Shown: positions 8,352 through 16,866 of the stretch, piece after piece
How positions within the stretch are numbered: position 1 is the first letter of the stretch
How the letters are laid out: the number at the start of each line of letters is the position of its first letter
DNA from: CBDBJL01 sp965206365
GTDB taxonomy: Bacteria > Pseudomonadota > Alphaproteobacteria > JABAAW01 > JAHZMA01
Assembly (NCBI GenBank): GCA_965206365.1
Contig: CBDBJL010000015.1
Location: 1-64,000, forward strand
DNA length: 64,000 nucleotides
Reading direction: 5' to 3'
Position numbers and translations under genes: made by a program
Notes under the pieces: generated by a model
Seen by the model: the letters and a program-made list of their open reading frames with translations, nothing else
Told to the model about the DNA's origin: nothing
Databases searched by the model: none

Positions 8352-10297
8352 AGAAATTGAGAATTTTTCCAATGCAAAGGTCCGCCGGTATGTTCAGGAA
8401 ACCCAATGCCAAAAATCATGGCGGCATCTACCAGATCGGCATCGGCAACGATTTGTGTGGTAACGGCACTATGGCATTTATCGATCAATGGGCTTAGCAA
8501 ATCTTGCGCCAGATTCTGCATCGCAGTGGATTGATAGGTTTTGCGGGGACGCACGGCTTTGTTAGCGTTCCAGCTGTAAAAGCCGGTGCCAGTTTTGCGC
8601 CCGATAGCTCCTGATGCTATTTTTGCTTGCAAGGCTAGGCGAACATTATTCGGTGCGCCTAAAGAGGTGCTAATATCAAAACAAACATCTAGGCCAATTT
8701 GGTCGGCAAGTTCAATCGGACCCATCTTCATACCGAAATCTAAGAGGGCTTGATCAATTTTATCAGCAGATTCGCCATTTAAAACCGCCTCGATACTCGC
8801 AAAAATATAGGGAAATAAGGCTCGATTTACCAAAAAACCGGGTACGGATTTACATAATATTGGCAATTTACCCAATGCCCCGATAAATGCCAAAGCGCGC
8901 TGGATTGATTCGTTGGCAGAGGCTTGAATCGTGATAATTTCCACCAAGGGCAAAACTGGCACCGGGTTGAAAAAATGCAAACCCATGAAATTTTGCGGGT
9001 TTGGTAAATTCTCCGCAATTTTTTCTAAAGGGATTGCCGATGTATTGCTGGCAAGAAGAGTACTAGGTTTCACCTTTTGGGCAAGCTCGGTAAAAACTTG
9101 TTGTTTTATCGTTAAGGATTCTGCAACCGCCTCGATCACAATATCTGCATTCGCAATAGCTCCGCCTTTTGGGTCGGAAATGAGTCTATTTTGTGCTTCA
9201 GTAATTTTTTCTGGAGTTGGTAATTTGCGGGCAAATATTTCTTGGGCACGTTTTTGTGCTAGCAAGATGGTATTAGGGTTTAAATCTTGCAAACTAACAT
9301 GAAATCCAGCCAAAGCCGCGATCGCAGCAATATCACCGCCCATAACGCCAGCACCAACAACATGAACATTGTTAATTTTAGGATCCTGTTTCGTTTGTTT
9401 TTTGATTCGGTCGGTAAGAGCAAAGATGCGACGTTTATTTTTAGAAATTTTTCCCATTAATAAGGTTGGGAATATTGTGAGCTCATCGGCAATCAAAGCG
9501 TTATGATCAAAACCATGTTGGGTAAAATGTTCTAAAAGGGCGAAAGCGGCGGGGTTATGGTCGGGGCGATATTTTGCCTCAATTACCAACCGAGCATCGG
9601 CCATAATCGCTTGCATATTTTCGGGAGTGCTTTGAGAAGAACTTTCTTGAGAGGAATTTTTTCGTTTTTTTCCCATGGAAATGGTATTTTTCAGTGCATC
9701 TTTAAGGGCATTGTGATCGGCCACTAACAGATCTACAAGCCCAATATCGAATGCTTCTTCGCTGCCTACTTGGCGCCCACTTAAAACCATACGCAACAAA
9801 TGGAAATGATTAATGCGCGCCAAAGTACGGCCGGTACCACCATAGGCGGGGATTAATCCTAATTTAATTTCTGGAAAAGCCAATTGGGTTTTCGTATTAT
9901 TTATGGCAATGATCTGGTCGAATAATAGGGCAATCTCCAATCCGCCGCCCAAAGCCAACCCATCAATTCCTACCGCAGTTGGGCAAGGTAAATTCGCAAT
10001 CTTGGCAAAGGTTTGATGCACAGATTGTAAATGTTTATGCACGTTTGCTTCGGTTGGAAATTTTTCAAATTCATGAATGTCAGCACCATAAATAAAGCCG
10101 GTGGGTTTGGCATTAAGCAAGATTAGCCCGGTGATATTATTGGCATTATCTTGTAGAATTTGGGCAATTCTAGCAAATTCTTGTAAAGCTTCGATATCAA
10201 GAATATTGACCCTTTTCTGGGCATGATCAAAATAGAGCCAAATGATGTTATCAAGATCTTGGGTAATTTGCCAATGATTGAATTTTTGCGAGAACAT
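8348..10297 (-). CDS. Bifunctional enoyl-CoA hydratase / 3-hydroxyacyl-CoA dehydrogenase
   Basis: A 649-residue FadJ-type fusion. The crotonase domain (about 1-200) has GLALGGGLEIALLFD and FPEIKLGLIPAYGGTGR, with both catalytic glutamates present. The NAD-binding domain starts near 312 (VHVVGAGVMGGDIAAIAA). The HADH catalytic histidine is in GLHFFNPVPVLPLVEII, followed by the C-terminal HADH domains. Activity expected: crotonyl-CoA to 3-hydroxybutyryl-CoA to acetoacetyl-CoA. It lies 92 bases downstream of gcdH on the same strand, so the pair forms a short operon finishing glutaryl-CoA breakdown. Length is somewhat short of FadJ (about 710). Broader fatty-acid beta-oxidation is an alternative role. 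Confidence 0.88.
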   Translation of the reverse strand: MFSQKFNHWQITQDLDNIIWLYFDHAQKRVNILDIEALQEFARIAQILQDNANNITGLILLNAKPTGFIYGADIHEFEKFPTEANVHKHLQSVHQTFAKIANLPCPTAVGIDGLALGGGLEIALLFDQIIAINNTKTQLAFPEIKLGLIPAYGGTGRTLARINHFHLLRMVLSGRQVGSEEAFDIGLVDLLVADHNALKDALKNTISMGKKRKNSSQESSSQSTPENMQAIMADARLVIEAKYRPDHNPAAFALLEHFTQHGFDHNALIADELTIFPTLLMGKISKNKRRIFALTDRIKKQTKQDPKINNVHVVGAGVMGGDIAAIAALAGFHVSLQDLNPNTILLAQKRAQEIFARKLPTPEKITEAQNRLISDPKGGAIANADIVIEAVAESLTIKQQVFTELAQKVKPSTLLASNTSAIPLEKIAENLPNPQNFMGLHFFNPVPVLPLVEIITIQASANESIQRALAFIGALGKLPILCKSVPGFLVNRALFPYIFASIEAVLNGESADKIDQALLDFGMKMGPIELADQIGLDVCFDISTSLGAPNNVRLALQAKIASGAIGRKTGTGFYSWNANKAVRPRKTYQSTAMQNLAQDLLSPLIDKCHSAVTTQIVADADLVDAAMIFGIGFPEHTGGPLHWKNSQFL

Positions 10298-10389
10298 AAA
10301 AAATCCTTTATCTTATTTGTGCCCTTATTTTATTTTTGCAAGGGGAGTGGGGTTTCGTAAAATTGCCATGTTTTTATGAGTGCAGATTT

Positions 10390-11565
10390 TCATCCTGTAA
10401 AGGCTTGTAGTCCAGTTTGTCCGCGTCCTAAAATTAGGGCGTGGATGTCGTGAGTGCCTTCATAGGTGTTTACGGTTTCTAAATTCATGACATGGCGCAT
10501 AATATGATATTCGTCTGAGATGCCATTACCCCCATGCATATCGCGTGCAGTACGGGCGATCATTAGGGCCTTGCCACAGGAGTTTCGTTTAATGAGAGAG
10601 ATATTTTCGGGAGGGCAATTCCCAAAATCTAATAATTGTGCAGCTCGAAAGCATGAAAGCAGGGCAAGGGTAATTTCGGTTTGCATATCGGCAAGTTTCA
10701 ATTGAATCAGCTGATTGGCGGCAAGGGGGCGCCCAAATTGCTTGCGCCCTAGGGTGTAGTTACGCGCTGCATGCCAACAAAATTCAGCAGCTCCCAAAAC
10801 GCCCCAAGCAATGCCAAATCGGGCTTTGTTGAGGCAAGAAAACGGGCCTTTTAATCCGGTAATATTCGGAAAAATATTTTCTTCAGGAACAAAAGCTTTC
10901 TCAAGCATGATTGATCCGGTTATCGATGCTCGCAGAGATAATTTGCCATCGATTTTTGGGGTGTGCATCGCTTCCCCGGCAATAGAGCGATCCAAAATAA
11001 AGCCTCGAATCACGCCATCTAATTTTGCCCAAATAATGGCAATATCCGCAAGAGGCGCATTCGTAATCCATGTTTTTGCACCATTTAAGGCATAGCCACC
11101 CGAAATTTTCTCAGCGCGCGTGATCATCGATCCAGGGTCCGAACCATGATCAGGTTCGGTAAGACCAAAACACCCAATTAATTCGCCACTGGCTAATTTG
11201 GGCAAATATTTTTGTTTTTGGGCCTTCGTACCAAAAGTGAAAATGGGATGCATAACCAGTGAAGATTGTACTGACATTGCTGAGCGATATCCAGAATCAA
11301 TGCGTTCAATTTCGCGTGCCATCAAACCATAGCTGATATGATTAATATCACAGCCACCATATTGTGCAGGCAGAGTTGCGCCCAAAAGTCCTAACTCACC
11401 CATTTGGCGCATTAAAGTGGGAGGGAAACTTTCATCACGATAATTTTGCGTAATTTGTGGCATTAAAACATCACGCGCGAAATTTTGCGTACTTTTTTGA
11501 ATCATACGCTCTTCATCGGTTAACATGGCTTCTAGCTGAAAACTATCTTCCCAATTGTAAGTCAT
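10390..11565 (-). CDS. gcdH: Glutaryl-CoA dehydrogenase
   Basis: A 391-residue FAD acyl-CoA dehydrogenase that oxidatively decarboxylates glutaryl-CoA to crotonyl-CoA. Features particular to GcdH are GYRSAMSVQSSLVMHPI, with Arg94 at the position that binds the distal carboxylate, and TYEGTHDIHALILGR, carrying the catalytic glutamate at about residue 369. FGLTEPDHGSDP and the FAD-binding segment KTWITNAPLADI are also present. It heads the operon with the crotonase/dehydrogenase fusion and diverges from the Liv importer. In this context it receives glutaryl-CoA from nicotinate; lysine/tryptophan degradation is the alternative source. Electrons normally go to ETF, which is not encoded here. Confidence 0.94.
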   Translation of the reverse strand: MTYNWEDSFQLEAMLTDEERMIQKSTQNFARDVLMPQITQNYRDESFPPTLMRQMGELGLLGATLPAQYGGCDINHISYGLMAREIERIDSGYRSAMSVQSSLVMHPIFTFGTKAQKQKYLPKLASGELIGCFGLTEPDHGSDPGSMITRAEKISGGYALNGAKTWITNAPLADIAIIWAKLDGVIRGFILDRSIAGEAMHTPKIDGKLSLRASITGSIMLEKAFVPEENIFPNITGLKGPFSCLNKARFGIAWGVLGAAEFCWHAARNYTLGRKQFGRPLAANQLIQLKLADMQTEITLALLSCFRAAQLLDFGNCPPENISLIKRNSCGKALMIARTARDMHGGNGISDEYHIMRHVMNLETVNTYEGTHDIHALILGRGQTGLQAFTG

Positions 11566-11904
11566 AGAGAATCCATTCTTTAAGTTTGTATCAGATAATG
11601 ATCTATATTCGTTTAATCGATTCTTATATAGCCATTCTATATGAAATCAATATAGTCTTTTGCCCAGTATTTTACAAACAAATTACAGTTTTTTCGAGCA
11701 AGAAATTCATTCGTGTACGAATATAATGAAATTAGGGATATTCAGAGCGTAATCATAAATTGTACGAACCAAGAATTAACAATTTTGGATTTTGAATGGT
11801 AAAAATTATGGACTTATGAGTCGTAATATGCGTAGTATGGAAAATAGTGGTACAAGATTTTAGGCTTGGTTATTGTTTTTATAGAAGTTTTTCAGGAGGT
11901 CAAA
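11566..11904. promoter_or_regulatory. Divergent control region between gcdH and the Liv importer, with two inverted repeats
   Basis: About 340 bases without a gene. Two clean inverted repeats stand out: CTATAT (11637-11642) with ATATAG (11650-11655), spacer 7; and ATTCGT-GT-ACGAAT (11709-11722), spacer 2. A further half-site GTACGAA occurs at about 11763. A strong Shine-Dalgarno AGGAGGT (11894-11900) precedes the livK start at 11905 and decides it over the in-frame GTG/ATG codons further upstream. The repeats are candidate operators co-regulating import and glutaryl-CoA breakdown. I cannot assign a regulator. Confidence 0.45.
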
Positions 11905-13188
11905 ATGACAAAAATATTACAATCAACACGTCGTCAAATGTTGCAAGGCATTGCAGCGACGGGGGCAGTGGTTGCAACCGCACCTTTGGCGGGATTTGTA
12001 GAAGCGGCAACATCGGCTCCGATTCGTATTGGTTTTCAGGTGCATCGCACGGGTATCGGTGCCTCTTATGGGGTTTGGTACGGGCGTGTTGCTACGGCTG
12101 CGGCGAAGATGATTAATGCCCAAGGAGGCATTAATGGGCGAGAGATTGAACTGGTTGTTGAAGATGATGGTACCGATCCCAAACGCGGGGGTGAAGTGGT
12201 AGAAAAATTTGCAACAAAATTAAAATGTGATGTTGCCTTTGGGACATTATTTAGCCATGTTGTGTTTGGTTCTGCGCCTCGTGCGGGTGATTTGAAAATT
12301 CCCTATCTGGTATGTTCTGAAGGGCATCATGTAGCATCGGGTAAATTAAATCGTTACACATTGCAACCTTGCATTACCGATGTAAAAAGCCAGGTGGAAA
12401 CAATGGCACCCTGGGTTGCAAAAAAACTAGGGAAAAAAGTAACCATGATTTATCCAGATTTTGCTTTTGGGCATGATCACCGCGATTATTTCTCGGCGGC
12501 AATTGAAAAACAAGGCGGGCAAGTTATTCGCAAAATTGCAATTCCACCGGGTGAGCAATCTTTCACGAAATATTTACCAAAAATCCCAAAAGACACAGAT
12601 GTTGTTTATCATGTTATGGTAGGCCCAGCGGTTCTTACTTTTGTTAAAGAATTGGGTCAATTTTATTCGGGTGGGTCTCGTCCGGAAATTTTTGGTTTTA
12701 TCGATAGTCTTGAAGCTGTGGATATTGCAAGCCCAGGTCTTGAATTTTTAGAAGGTAGTTATTTTTGGGAAGGTCACCCACGCTATTACGATAAAAGCAT
12801 TGGAAAACATGAAGCGGCTTATCGTGAGGCGGTTGGTGTTGATAAAAATGGTGCCTCGGTTGCTGATGGCAAAGATATCTCTACCTATGCACATATGTAT
12901 AGTTGCTGGGAAACATTATTCTTTTTGAAGCAAACCATGGAAGCTGCGCAATATAAAACGATTGCAGATCGTCTGAAATTGATTGAAGCTATGGAAGCTG
13001 TTACAAAAATACCTTATTCGATCGAACATCCGCAAGGAGAAAAAATATTTAATGGCAAAACTCATCAAGTTTTCGGCAAGCAATATATTTCTCAAGTGAA
13101 AAAAGGGAAGTTGAAACTTATCCATACTACAAATATTGAGGATAGTTATTATGATGATGAGGTGGATTATACCACACAGGCTTTATAG
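11905..13188 (+). CDS. livK: Periplasmic substrate-binding protein of HAAT/Liv-type ABC importer
   Basis: A 427-residue type I periplasmic binding protein (Leu/Ile/Val-binding family). The N-terminus has a twin-arginine-like signal (STRRQMLQGIAATGAVVATAP, cleavage near GFVEA-A), unusual for such proteins but common in alphaproteobacterial catabolic importers. The mature protein starts IRIGFQVHRTG, and GGINGREIELVVEDDGTDP is the standard 'G-G-I-x-G-x-x-I-x-L-x-x-x-D' motif. First gene of a K-H-M-G-F operon placed between gcdH and the nicotinate-dehydrogenase-like genes. The ligand is therefore inferred to be nicotinate or a related pyridine; amino acids or amides are alternatives. Confidence 0.85.
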   Translation: MTKILQSTRRQMLQGIAATGAVVATAPLAGFVEAATSAPIRIGFQVHRTGIGASYGVWYGRVATAAAKMINAQGGINGREIELVVEDDGTDPKRGGEVVEKFATKLKCDVAFGTLFSHVVFGSAPRAGDLKIPYLVCSEGHHVASGKLNRYTLQPCITDVKSQVETMAPWVAKKLGKKVTMIYPDFAFGHDHRDYFSAAIEKQGGQVIRKIAIPPGEQSFTKYLPKIPKDTDVVYHVMVGPAVLTFVKELGQFYSGGSRPEIFGFIDSLEAVDIASPGLEFLEGSYFWEGHPRYYDKSIGKHEAAYREAVGVDKNGASVADGKDISTYAHMYSCWETLFFLKQTMEAAQYKTIADRLKLIEAMEAVTKIPYSIEHPQGEKIFNGKTHQVFGKQYISQVKKGKLKLIHTTNIEDSYYDDEVDYTTQAL

Positions 13189-13276
13189 TAATTTTCAGTA
13201 GAGATTGAGTAACATTGTGCCCGTTTAGGTTGTTATCTATGATGTGTTTCTTGTAATAGGATCTTGATAATTTGCG

Positions 13277-14158
13277 ATGATTTTTAATTCTTACTTTCTA
13301 CTCGCCTCGCTTGAAGGGGCGGTGATGGCGGCAGTATTGGCACTTACTGCCGTTGGGTTATCGTTGGTTTTTGGTGTGATGCGTGTGGTTAATATCGCCC
13401 ATGGTGAGTTTTTTATGCTGGGCGCGGTTATTGCCTGGTTTGTTATGGATCTCATTGCGGGAGATCCATGGATAAGATTTATTTTAGCCTTGCTAATCAG
13501 CCCTTTCATTGTTGGTATTATTGCGGTGATTGTGGATCGGTTGGTGTTACGAAAATTAAATTATCAGCCTGATGCCACCATTGTGGCGACGATTGGGCTG
13601 CTTTATGTTTTGCAGCAAATAACACTTTCCATTTATGGGCCTGCGGCGCGTTCGGTTGAGGCTCCTTTTGAATTTATTGTGCGGTTTCCAGGGTTTGGTT
13701 ATTCGGGTTATAAGCTTGCGATTATTCCTTTTGCAATTTTTGTGCTTTTGGGGGTTTGGTTTTTGATGAGTCGAACACGTCTTGGGCTTTGGATGCGCGC
13801 CACGCAATATAATCGTGAGATGGCGCAGGCTTTTGGGATTCCGGTGGATTATGTTTATATGGGTGTGTTTGCGTTGGGAGCTATGCTTGCTGCCATCGGT
13901 GCGGTGCTGATTGTTCCTACTCAGCAAGCGCATTATTTGATGGGCGGTGATCCCCTGTTATTATCATTCATTGTGGTGATTATTGGAGGCTTGGGTAGTT
14001 TGCGTGGCACTTTATTGGCAGCGATTCTAATGGGTATGAGCGATGGAATTATCTCGGTTTATTTTGCGCCTACTTTGGCAAAAATGATTGCAACATTTTT
14101 TGTCGCTATGGTTTTGGTGTACCGCCCGCAAGGTTTGCTGGGCGCGCGAAGCCATTAG
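13277..14158 (+). CDS. livH: LivH-type ABC permease
   Basis: A 293-residue branched-chain-type permease. The N-terminal segment has LSLVFGVMRVVNIAHGEFFMLGA, the LivH signature, and about eight transmembrane helices follow. The EAA-like coupling loop is around MRATQYNREMAQAFGIP (near residue 174). The family's conserved VIIGGLGSLRGTLLAAILMG is near 235 and VYRPQGLLG at the end. It belongs to the five-gene importer with the binding protein upstream, after an 88-base gap, and forms the channel with LivM. Confidence 0.92.
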   Translation: MIFNSYFLLASLEGAVMAAVLALTAVGLSLVFGVMRVVNIAHGEFFMLGAVIAWFVMDLIAGDPWIRFILALLISPFIVGIIAVIVDRLVLRKLNYQPDATIVATIGLLYVLQQITLSIYGPAARSVEAPFEFIVRFPGFGYSGYKLAIIPFAIFVLLGVWFLMSRTRLGLWMRATQYNREMAQAFGIPVDYVYMGVFALGAMLAAIGAVLIVPTQQAHYLMGGDPLLLSFIVVIIGGLGSLRGTLLAAILMGMSDGIISVYFAPTLAKMIATFFVAMVLVYRPQGLLGARSH

Positions 14159-14194
14159 TTGGATGTGCAAAGTTTTTGTGGAATGAAATGATTA

Positions 14195-15271
14195 ATGAAT
14201 TTTTTGCAAATAAAATTACACCAAATAAAATATCGTATTGTCCAACAATTAGATTGTTCTTTGTGGCAAAAATTATGCGGGTTTTTCAAGTTTTTGCGCT
14301 TTGATGATTCTGCCGGGTTGGATTCTGCCAAGTCGCGTTATTTTTCATTGGGTGTGCATTTGGCAGTGATTATGGTACTGTTTATTTTGCAATTTATTTT
14401 GCCACCATATCATCATGTTAACATGGCGCGAATCATGGTATTGGCTTGTTTTGCTATGGGATATAATATTGCTTTTGGTTATACGGGCATGCTAAGTTTA
14501 GGGCATGCTTTATTTTTCAGTGCTGGGCTTTATGGTATGGGGCTTGCAGTTACTTTGTTAGGTTTGCCTACATTATTGGCATTATTACTCGGTATTTTGC
14601 TGGCTTTGGTGATAAGCCTTGTTGTCGGTGTTTTGGCACTACGCACTGCTGGGGTTTCCTTTATGATTGTTACCTTGATGTTTGCGCAGATCGGTTACCT
14701 TGCTTTGCTCTATTATGGCGAATATACTCGTGGTGATGAAGGTTTTGTGATTTCAAAAGCGCAACGGATTATTGGCGGAGTAGATTTATCGAACCCCCAG
14801 GTGATTTATTTTGTTGCTTTAGCATTATTTGCGGTAATTTTATTGATAAGTTTTAGAATTGTATCTTCGCCCTTAGGACGCACCCTGAACGCGATACGAG
14901 AAAATGAAGAACGGTGTCGGATGCTTGGCTATAATCCAGTCTTGTATAAATTAATCGCTTTATGTATTTCTGGAACGATGGCCGGCATGGCCGGTGCGGT
15001 TTATGGTTTGCTGTTTGGTTATGTTGGTGCCAGTTTTGCCTCGATTCAATATTCGGTATTGCCGTTGCTTTGGGTGCTTTTGGGCGGGGCGGGAACATTA
15101 TTAGGGCCGTTAATCGGAACAGGTTTTATGTTTTATCTTATTGATATTGCAAGTGATCTATTATCGGCTTATTTAATTGTGGTCGGGTTGGCGTTATTGC
15201 TGTTGGTTCTTTGGGCACCCAAGGGAGTTTTGGGCGTTTTACGGGCAAAATTTTGGCCGTGGTTACCATGA
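14195..15271 (+). CDS. livM: LivM-type ABC permease
   Basis: A 358-residue permease with an N-terminal extension of about 50 mostly hydrophilic residues before the first membrane helix. The LivM core follows: MGYNIAFGYTGMLSLGHALFF near residue 87, RTLNAIRENEERCRMLGYNP as the coupling loop near 228, and the conserved VLLGGAGTLLGPLIGTG near 294. It ends in VLWAPKGVLGVL. The stop overlaps the livG start (ATGA), supporting translational coupling. Partner of LivH in the candidate pyridine importer. Confidence 0.92.
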   Translation: MNFLQIKLHQIKYRIVQQLDCSLWQKLCGFFKFLRFDDSAGLDSAKSRYFSLGVHLAVIMVLFILQFILPPYHHVNMARIMVLACFAMGYNIAFGYTGMLSLGHALFFSAGLYGMGLAVTLLGLPTLLALLLGILLALVISLVVGVLALRTAGVSFMIVTLMFAQIGYLALLYYGEYTRGDEGFVISKAQRIIGGVDLSNPQVIYFVALALFAVILLISFRIVSSPLGRTLNAIRENEERCRMLGYNPVLYKLIALCISGTMAGMAGAVYGLLFGYVGASFASIQYSVLPLLWVLLGGAGTLLGPLIGTGFMFYLIDIASDLLSAYLIVVGLALLLLVLWAPKGVLGVLRAKFWPWLP

Positions 15272-16047
15272 AATCAGATAATTCTATAACCACCTCTTTG
15301 ATTTCCACTCGGGGATTATCTCGTTATTTTGGCGGGCTTTGCGCTGTTGATAATCTTGATTTTGATTTGCCTTCAGGTGAATTGCATGCTTTGATTGGTC
15401 CAAACGGTGCCGGGAAAACCAGTTTTGTTAGCTTATTATGTGGTCGTTTGATGCCGAGTCAGGGAAAAATTTATTTTTCTGGTGAGCTAATTCATAAAAT
15501 GCCGGCTCACCGCCGAGTGGCAAAGGGCATTGCTTATACATTTCAAATCACATCTATTTTTGGCAATCTTTCTGTCTATGATAATGTTGCATTGCCAATA
15601 CAAAGACGGTTGCAGTTTGAAGGGGTGGGTTTTGCGAATTTGCAACAGAAGATTATGGCAGTTTTAGCGAAAGTTGAGTTGGCGCAATATTCCAATCAAA
15701 TTGCCGGAACATTAAGTTATGGGCATCAACGTATTTTAGAAATTGCAATGGGGGTTGCATTGCAGCCTAGATTATTGATCCTAGATGAGCCTACGCAAGG
15801 AATGTCGGCAAGTGAAATTGCTAATTTCATTCAGCTAGCTCGTGAAATTAGCAAAAATGCAACAATCCTGTTAATTGAACATAATATGTCGGTAGTGATG
15901 GATTTAGCTGAGCGCATTACGGTTTTAAATTTTGGGAAATTTTTAGCGCAAGGCACACCGGCTGAAATTCGGAAGAATCAAGAGGTGCAAAATGCTTATT
16001 TGGGCAAATCTACATCGAAAATATTGCAAAAACAGGGGCAGCAATAA
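15268..16047 (+). CDS. livG: LivG-type ABC ATPase
   Basis: A 259-residue ATPase starting at the ATG at 15268 that overlaps the livM stop; a longer frame upstream lies inside livM and is not used. Walker A is GPNGAGKTS near 40. The Q-loop is YTFQITSIF, as in LivG proteins (FQ-x-x-x-L/I-F). The signature appears as LSYGHQRILEIAMG near 153, the LivG variant of LSGGQ. Walker B is LLILDEPTQGM and the H-loop is LLIEHNM. The C-terminal QGTPAEIRKNQEVQNAYLG is typical. Confidence 0.92.
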   Translation: MKSDNSITTSLISTRGLSRYFGGLCAVDNLDFDLPSGELHALIGPNGAGKTSFVSLLCGRLMPSQGKIYFSGELIHKMPAHRRVAKGIAYTFQITSIFGNLSVYDNVALPIQRRLQFEGVGFANLQQKIMAVLAKVELAQYSNQIAGTLSYGHQRILEIAMGVALQPRLLILDEPTQGMSASEIANFIQLAREISKNATILLIEHNMSVVMDLAERITVLNFGKFLAQGTPAEIRKNQEVQNAYLGKSTSKILQKQGQQ

Positions 16048-16763
16048 TGTTAGAAATGAAAGCAGTTTTTTGTTCTTATGGTGATATTATGGTGTTGCGC
16101 GATTTTAATTTCAGCGCAAAAACAGGTGAAGTTACGTGCATTATGGGGCGCAATGGGGTGGGGAAAACCACTTGTTTAAAAACAATTATGGGTTTGTTGC
16201 CTGTGCAAGGCGGAGAAATTTATTTACAAGAGCTACAGATTAATAAATTATTGCCGTATCAAATCCCCAAGCAAGGCATTGGTTACGTTCCGCAAGGCAG
16301 GGGATTATTTGCGGAAATGAGTGTGCGTGAGAATATTGAAATTGGGCTTGGAGTGATGGTTGCTCATCAAGATCCTGATGCCCGTAGTAAAGTTTACGAA
16401 AAAATATTAAATTTATTTCCAATTTTGCGGAATCGGCTGAGACAAAGAGCTGGGACATTATCGGGTGGTGAGCAACAAATGTTAAGCATGGCGCGGGCTT
16501 TGGCATTGGAACCTAAATTATTGTTATTAGATGAGCCGACTGAGGGGTTGCAACCTTCGATGATTGATTTAATAGGTGAAGTTGTTTTGCAATTGAAAAA
16601 ACATGAGGTGGCAGTTGTGTTGGTGGAACAAAAAATTGATTGTGTGATGGCTTTGGCAGATCGGGTGGCTTTTGTTGAAAATGGTTATAGTCGTGAAATT
16701 GTAGATATTAAAGATCTAACTCCCAATTCACCATTATTAACAAAATATATCGGGGTTTCATGA
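16047..16763 (+). CDS. livF: LivF-type ABC ATPase
   Basis: A 238-residue ATPase whose ATG overlaps the livG stop (TAATG). Walker A GRNGVGKTT near 34, Q-loop YVPQGRGLFAEMSVRENI near 84, signature LSGGEQQMLSMARAL near 138, Walker B LLLLDEPTEGLQPSM near 158. All motifs are intact, in contrast to the LivF-like protein at the left edge. Last gene of the importer; about 100 bases separate it from fpr, where a new promoter is likely. Confidence 0.93.
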   Translation: MLEMKAVFCSYGDIMVLRDFNFSAKTGEVTCIMGRNGVGKTTCLKTIMGLLPVQGGEIYLQELQINKLLPYQIPKQGIGYVPQGRGLFAEMSVRENIEIGLGVMVAHQDPDARSKVYEKILNLFPILRNRLRQRAGTLSGGEQQMLSMARALALEPKLLLLDEPTEGLQPSMIDLIGEVVLQLKKHEVAVVLVEQKIDCVMALADRVAFVENGYSREIVDIKDLTPNSPLLTKYIGVS

Positions 16764-16806
16764 GGGGGATCTGGAAATAGTAAAAAACCATGAATTAGGA
16801 TCTATA

Positions 16807-16836
16807 TTGACAAATATTTGTTAGTATGCTAACAAA
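16807..16836 (+). promoter_or_regulatory. Candidate promoter with 20-bp MarR-type operator upstream of the nicotinate operon
   Basis: A perfect -35 box TTGACA is at 16807-16812. Starting 4 bases after it is a perfect inverted repeat, arms TTTGTTAG (16817-16824) and CTAACAAA (16829-16836) with spacer TATG, covering the -35/-10 spacer and the expected -10 (TAACAA at 16830-16835, a weak match). Operators of this size and symmetry at this position are typical of MarR repressors. A MarR gene is the last member of the operon that begins 30 bases downstream, so autoregulation is likely. The regulator-site link is inference. Confidence 0.6.
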
Positions 16837-16866
16837 AATAAGAGGTAGAAAGTTAAGGAATCAAAT

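Noticed and set aside
13556..13933. 125-codon antisense frame inside livH, rich in basic residues
   Set aside because: Composition typical of an antisense shadow; livH is well supported on the other strand.
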